NCBI GenBank assembly: GCA_965653225.1
Contig: CBFGZI010000001.1
Coordinates: forward strand, 1-64,000
Direction of reading: 5' to 3'
Length of the DNA stretch: 64,000 nt
From: JALZDI01 sp965653225
GTDB taxonomy: Bacteria > Actinomycetota > Actinomycetes > Propionibacteriales > Nocardioidaceae
Part shown: positions 61,401 through 64,000 of the stretch, in pieces
Layout: the number at the start of each line of letters is the position of its first letter
Numbering within the stretch: position 1 is the first letter of the stretch
The notes under the pieces: model-generated
Databases searched by the model: none
What the model was told of the DNA's origin: nothing
The model's input: the letters and a program-made list of their open reading frames with translations, nothing else
Program-made: the position numbers and the translations under genes

Positions 61401-61418
61401 GGTATTACGGTCATACCA
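61401..61418. promoter_or_regulatory. GntR operator candidate before the second bicupin
   Basis: CGGTCATACCA (61408-61418) fits the TGGYCWRACCA pattern with one end mismatch; an alternative palindrome GGTAT-N7-ATACC covers 61401-61417. It lies 21 bp before the bicupin GTG in an AT-rich pocket. Confidence 0.45.
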
Positions 61419-61438
61419 AACTAGGAAAGGGTCGGATC

Positions 61439-62560
61439 GTGGCCAAGGACGCGCTCGTTCCGGAAGACATGGCGAAGAAGTTCGCCACCGAGAAGGACAC
61501 CCCCTACGTGCGATGGGTTCGGGGAGAGGGGCTGGACATCATCAGCGCCCACTACGTGCCGGACCTGCACACGGTCGAGCTCAAGCCCTGGGAGCGGCGC
61601 GGGGGAGCCGGGGTCTTCATCAACCACGATGCGTCCAGGACGTCGAACGACTGCTACGTGTGTGAGATCCCGCCCGGCGGCACGCTCGCGCCGCAGCGCC
61701 AGCTGTTCGAGGAAATGATCCTGGTTCTCGACGGCCAGGGGTCGACCACCGTCTGGAACGACGCGGGGGACCGGGTGAGCTTCGAGTGGGGTAAAGGGTC
61801 GATCTTCGCCATCCCGCTCAACACCTGGCACCAGCACTTCAACGGGTCGGGGCAGGCTCCGGCGAGGTTCGTGTCTTCAACCAACATGCCCCCGGTCATC
61901 AACATGTACGACGAGCCGGAGTTCGTGTTCAACACACCGCACGACTTCCGGTCGCGGTTCGCCGGCGAACCCGACTACTTCGCCAGCAAGGACGAGCGTG
62001 ACGGCCTGATGCTCAAGACGAACTTCGTCGCGAACGCCATCGACCTGCCGCTGGTCTCGGCCAAGGAACGCGGTGCCGGCGGCGGGCACATCCGCTTCGC
62101 GATGGCCAAGGGGTCGATGAACAGTCACATCTCGCAGTTCCCGACCGCGACGTACAAGAAGGGGCACCGGCACGGTCCCGGTGCTCACGTCATCATCCTG
62201 TCCGGCCAAGGCTTCAGCCTGATGTGGCCCGAGGGCGAGGAGCCACGCCGCTACGACTGGCAGCCCGGGACACTGATCGTGCCGCCGAACATGTGGTTCC
62301 ACCAGCACTTCAACACCGGCGGGGCCCCCGCTCGCTACCTGGCCTTCAAGCACGAGGCGGTGTCGATCCGCAACGCGCAAGGCGTCCCGAAGGCATGGAT
62401 CAGCCAGCGCATCGGTGGCGACCAGATCGACTACGCCGACGAGTCTCCGTTGGTTCGCGAGACGTTCGCAAAGGCCCTGGCCGAGAACGGGCTGGAGCCT
62501 GCGATGGACGAGGCGTACACCCAGGAGCTGAAGGACCTCCCAGCGAAGCCCGGGGCATAA
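61439..62560 (+). CDS. Bicupin protein paired with an EutA-like ATPase
   Basis: 373 aa. First cupin: QRQLFEEMILVLDGQGST and GSIFAIPLNTWHQHFNGSG. Second cupin: YKKGHRHGPGAHVIILSGQG (full His/His/Glu-like site) and GTLIVPPNMWFHQHFNTGG. Proteins like this are sometimes annotated as ethanolamine ammonia-lyase-activating cupins, which fits the EutA-like gene 9 bp downstream. Biochemical function is not established. GTG at 61439 follows AGGAAAGGG; the open frame back to 61265 overlaps the MFS gene and is rejected. Confidence 0.8.
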   Translation: MAKDALVPEDMAKKFATEKDTPYVRWVRGEGLDIISAHYVPDLHTVELKPWERRGGAGVFINHDASRTSNDCYVCEIPPGGTLAPQRQLFEEMILVLDGQGSTTVWNDAGDRVSFEWGKGSIFAIPLNTWHQHFNGSGQAPARFVSSTNMPPVINMYDEPEFVFNTPHDFRSRFAGEPDYFASKDERDGLMLKTNFVANAIDLPLVSAKERGAGGGHIRFAMAKGSMNSHISQFPTATYKKGHRHGPGAHVIILSGQGFSLMWPEGEEPRRYDWQPGTLIVPPNMWFHQHFNTGGAPARYLAFKHEAVSIRNAQGVPKAWISQRIGGDQIDYADESPLVRETFAKALAENGLEPAMDEAYTQELKDLPAKPGA

Positions 62561-62569
62561 CCGCGTCGC

Positions 62570-64000
62570 ATGACCGACGACCACGACCACGAGCTCCTCG
62601 ACGAACCCATCGAGGCGAACCCCATCTGGCAGCAGGACAACGTCACCCTGCACAGCGTGGGCATCGACATCGGCTCCGCAGGAACCCAGGTTGTCTTCTC
62701 GCGCCTGCATCTGCGGCGCATGGGTGAGGAGCTCACCAGCCGTTATGTCGTGGTCCGGCGCGACACGGTCTTCGAGTCGGCCGTGCATCTGACGCCCTAC
62801 GTCGACGCCGAGCGGATCGACACCGCCGCACTGGCGCAGATCCTCGACCGGGCGTACCAGGACGCGGGTCGCGGCCCTGACGAGGTCGACACCGGGGTCG
62901 TCATCCTTACCGGAGAGGCGCTGCGACGGGTCAACGCCGAGCACATCGCGAGAGTCGTGTCCGAGCAGGCCGGCGACATGGTCTGCGCCTCGGCCGGCCA
63001 TCACATGGAGGCACGGCTTGCGGCATATGGCTCTGGCGCGGCCCTGACCTCGTACCAGCGCGGCATGCGTCTGCTCAACGTCGACATCGGCGGCGGCACT
63101 ACCAAGCTTGCGCTGATCGACCGTGGCCGCGTGCTCGCGACGGCGGCGCTGCACGTGGGCGGTCGCCTGCACGTGTTGGACGACCGCGGCCGACTGGTGC
63201 GCCTCGAGCCCGCTGGGCGCGACCACGCTGCCCGGTGCGGGTTCACATGGTCCGTGGGAGACGGTGTGCGCGGGTCCGAGCTCGATCGCGTGGCTGACGC
63301 GATGGCCGACGTGGTCACGGCCGCCGTTGAGGGGCCGCCCTTCTCGTCAGAGATCCGCGAGCTGTTCCTGACCGAGCCGATCGGCGACTACGGGGCGCTT
63401 GACGGCGTGACCTTCTCCGGCGGTGTCGCGGAGTACGTGCACGGTCGTGAGCAACGCGACTTCGCCGACATGGGCCACCTGCTTGGCGCGAGCCTACGCA
63501 GACGAATTGACGCGGGGGCGATGTCGGCGCCGGTTCTTGGAGGCGGGGCCGGAATCCGCGCCACGGTGCTCGGGGCATCGGAGTACACCGTGCAGCTGAG
63601 CGGCAACACCAGCTACATCAGCGACCCGCAGGCGCTGCTTCCGCGGCGCAACGTGCAGGTGGTGCGACCAGACTACCGCCTGGGCGAGCAGGTCGACCCC
63701 GACGAGGTCGCCGGTGCGGTGCGGCGGCACCTGACGTCTTTCGATCTGGACGAGTCTGGCGCCGACGTCGTCGTGGCGTTGCGGTGGGCGGGGCCGCCGG
63801 CCTACCAGCGGCTGAGTGACTTCGCCACTGGCGTGGCCGACGGCCTGTCATCCCGCGGCCGTCGTGGGTGTCCCGTGTACCTCATGGTGGACGCCGACAT
63901 CGCACTGACGCTGGGCTCCCTACTGCGAACCGAGTGCCAGGTCTCAGGCGACTTGATGGTGCTCGACGGCCTGCGACTCGATGACTTCGACTACGTCGAC
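62570..64000 (+). CDS. EutA-like reactivating ATPase (C-terminus beyond window)
   Basis: 477 codons without stop up to the window edge. Matches the EutA family, the actin/Hsp70-fold ATPase that reactivates B12-dependent ethanolamine ammonia-lyase: SVGIDIGSAGTQVVFSRLHL (about 30-49), VVILTGEALRRVNAEHI, MVCASAGHHMEARLAAYGSGAA, and the second phosphate loop NVDIGGGTTKLALID. No eutB/eutC is in the window. Together with the bicupin it suggests a radical or cofactor-dependent enzyme downstream that needs reactivation, or a repurposed EutA. ATG at 62570, 9 bp after the bicupin stop. Confidence 0.85.
   Translation, partial: MTDDHDHELLDEPIEANPIWQQDNVTLHSVGIDIGSAGTQVVFSRLHLRRMGEELTSRYVVVRRDTVFESAVHLTPYVDAERIDTAALAQILDRAYQDAGRGPDEVDTGVVILTGEALRRVNAEHIARVVSEQAGDMVCASAGHHMEARLAAYGSGAALTSYQRGMRLLNVDIGGGTTKLALIDRGRVLATAALHVGGRLHVLDDRGRLVRLEPAGRDHAARCGFTWSVGDGVRGSELDRVADAMADVVTAAVEGPPFSSEIRELFLTEPIGDYGALDGVTFSGGVAEYVHGREQRDFADMGHLLGASLRRRIDAGAMSAPVLGGGAGIRATVLGASEYTVQLSGNTSYISDPQALLPRRNVQVVRPDYRLGEQVDPDEVAGAVRRHLTSFDLDESGADVVVALRWAGPPAYQRLSDFATGVADGLSSRGRRGCPVYLMVDADIALTLGSLLRTECQVSGDLMVLDGLRLDDFDYVD

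Noticed and set aside
40438..64000. Integrase, transposase or insertion sequence bounding the cluster
   Set aside because: None of the frames shows a recombinase motif, and no terminal repeats were found; an island origin rests only on synteny and the tRNA.

Overview
The window comes from a high-GC actinobacterium. Nearly all genes use G/C-ending codons, GTG and occasional TTG starts are common, and several genes are typical of the phylum: Septum_form lipoproteins, a short actinobacterial deaminase-like gene beside era, and a Zur/Znu cassette. The order phoH-ybeY-CBS-era ... leuA ... recO-uppS ... glyS-dusB-ppdK-dgt-dnaG-sigma suggests Propionibacteriales/Nocardioidaceae, but that placement is a guess.

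Positions 1-40.4 kb are a conserved chromosomal backbone. It runs: a truncated ECF sigma factor, a HIT protein, a polytopic membrane protein, then phoH, ybeY, a CNNM/CBS protein, a deaminase-like protein, a tiny membrane ORF and era. On the minus strand follow two Septum_form lipoproteins, an M4 metalloprotease fused to an emfourin-like inhibitor domain, an acyl-CoA synthetase and a double-GNAT protein. leuA has its own leucine leader peptide and attenuator-like hairpin. A convergent region rich in inverted repeats separates it from a cysteine-free HesB-like gene. Next come a penicillin-acylase family protein, recO, a MarR regulator, uppS, and zur-znuB-znuC-znuA with two Zur boxes over a leaderless promoter. 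The block ends with a GarR-type reductase, glyS, dusB, ppdK, an MFS gene, dgt, a ferredoxin reductase, dnaG, a principal-type sigma factor, an orphan EhuA-like ATPase and tRNA-Asn.

From about 40.6 kb to the right edge, directly after tRNA-Asn, lies an accessory catabolic cluster. It starts with a GntR/FCD regulator, followed by a three-gene Fe3+-type ABC importer, an MFS gene and a sugar-isomerase-like TIM barrel. A [2Fe-2S] ferredoxin and a phthalate-4,5-dioxygenase-like Rieske oxygenase follow, then an unknown 172-aa protein, a PanB-like enzyme and an alpha/beta hydrolase with a cysteine nucleophile. Beyond these are two 4,5-dihydroxyphthalate-decarboxylase-family proteins, a zinc alcohol dehydrogenase, a LigK-type aldolase, a LigJ-type 4-oxalomesaconate hydratase, two bicupins, two more MFS carriers and a truncated EutA-like ATPase.

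The likely logic of the cluster is import of an aromatic acid, Rieske hydroxylation, dehydrogenation and decarboxylation, ring cleavage (a bicupin is the only candidate seen), then LigJ/LigK conversion to pyruvate and oxaloacetate. A short element resembling TGGYCWRACCA, often fused to a -10 hexamer, recurs at six intergenic positions in the cluster and in none of the backbone promoters examined. It matches the FadR/FCD GntR operator type and points to one local regulon. The novelty is the combination: 4,5-cleavage-type lower-pathway genes in an actinobacterium, no recognisable LigAB, and EutA plus bicupins outside any ethanolamine operon.
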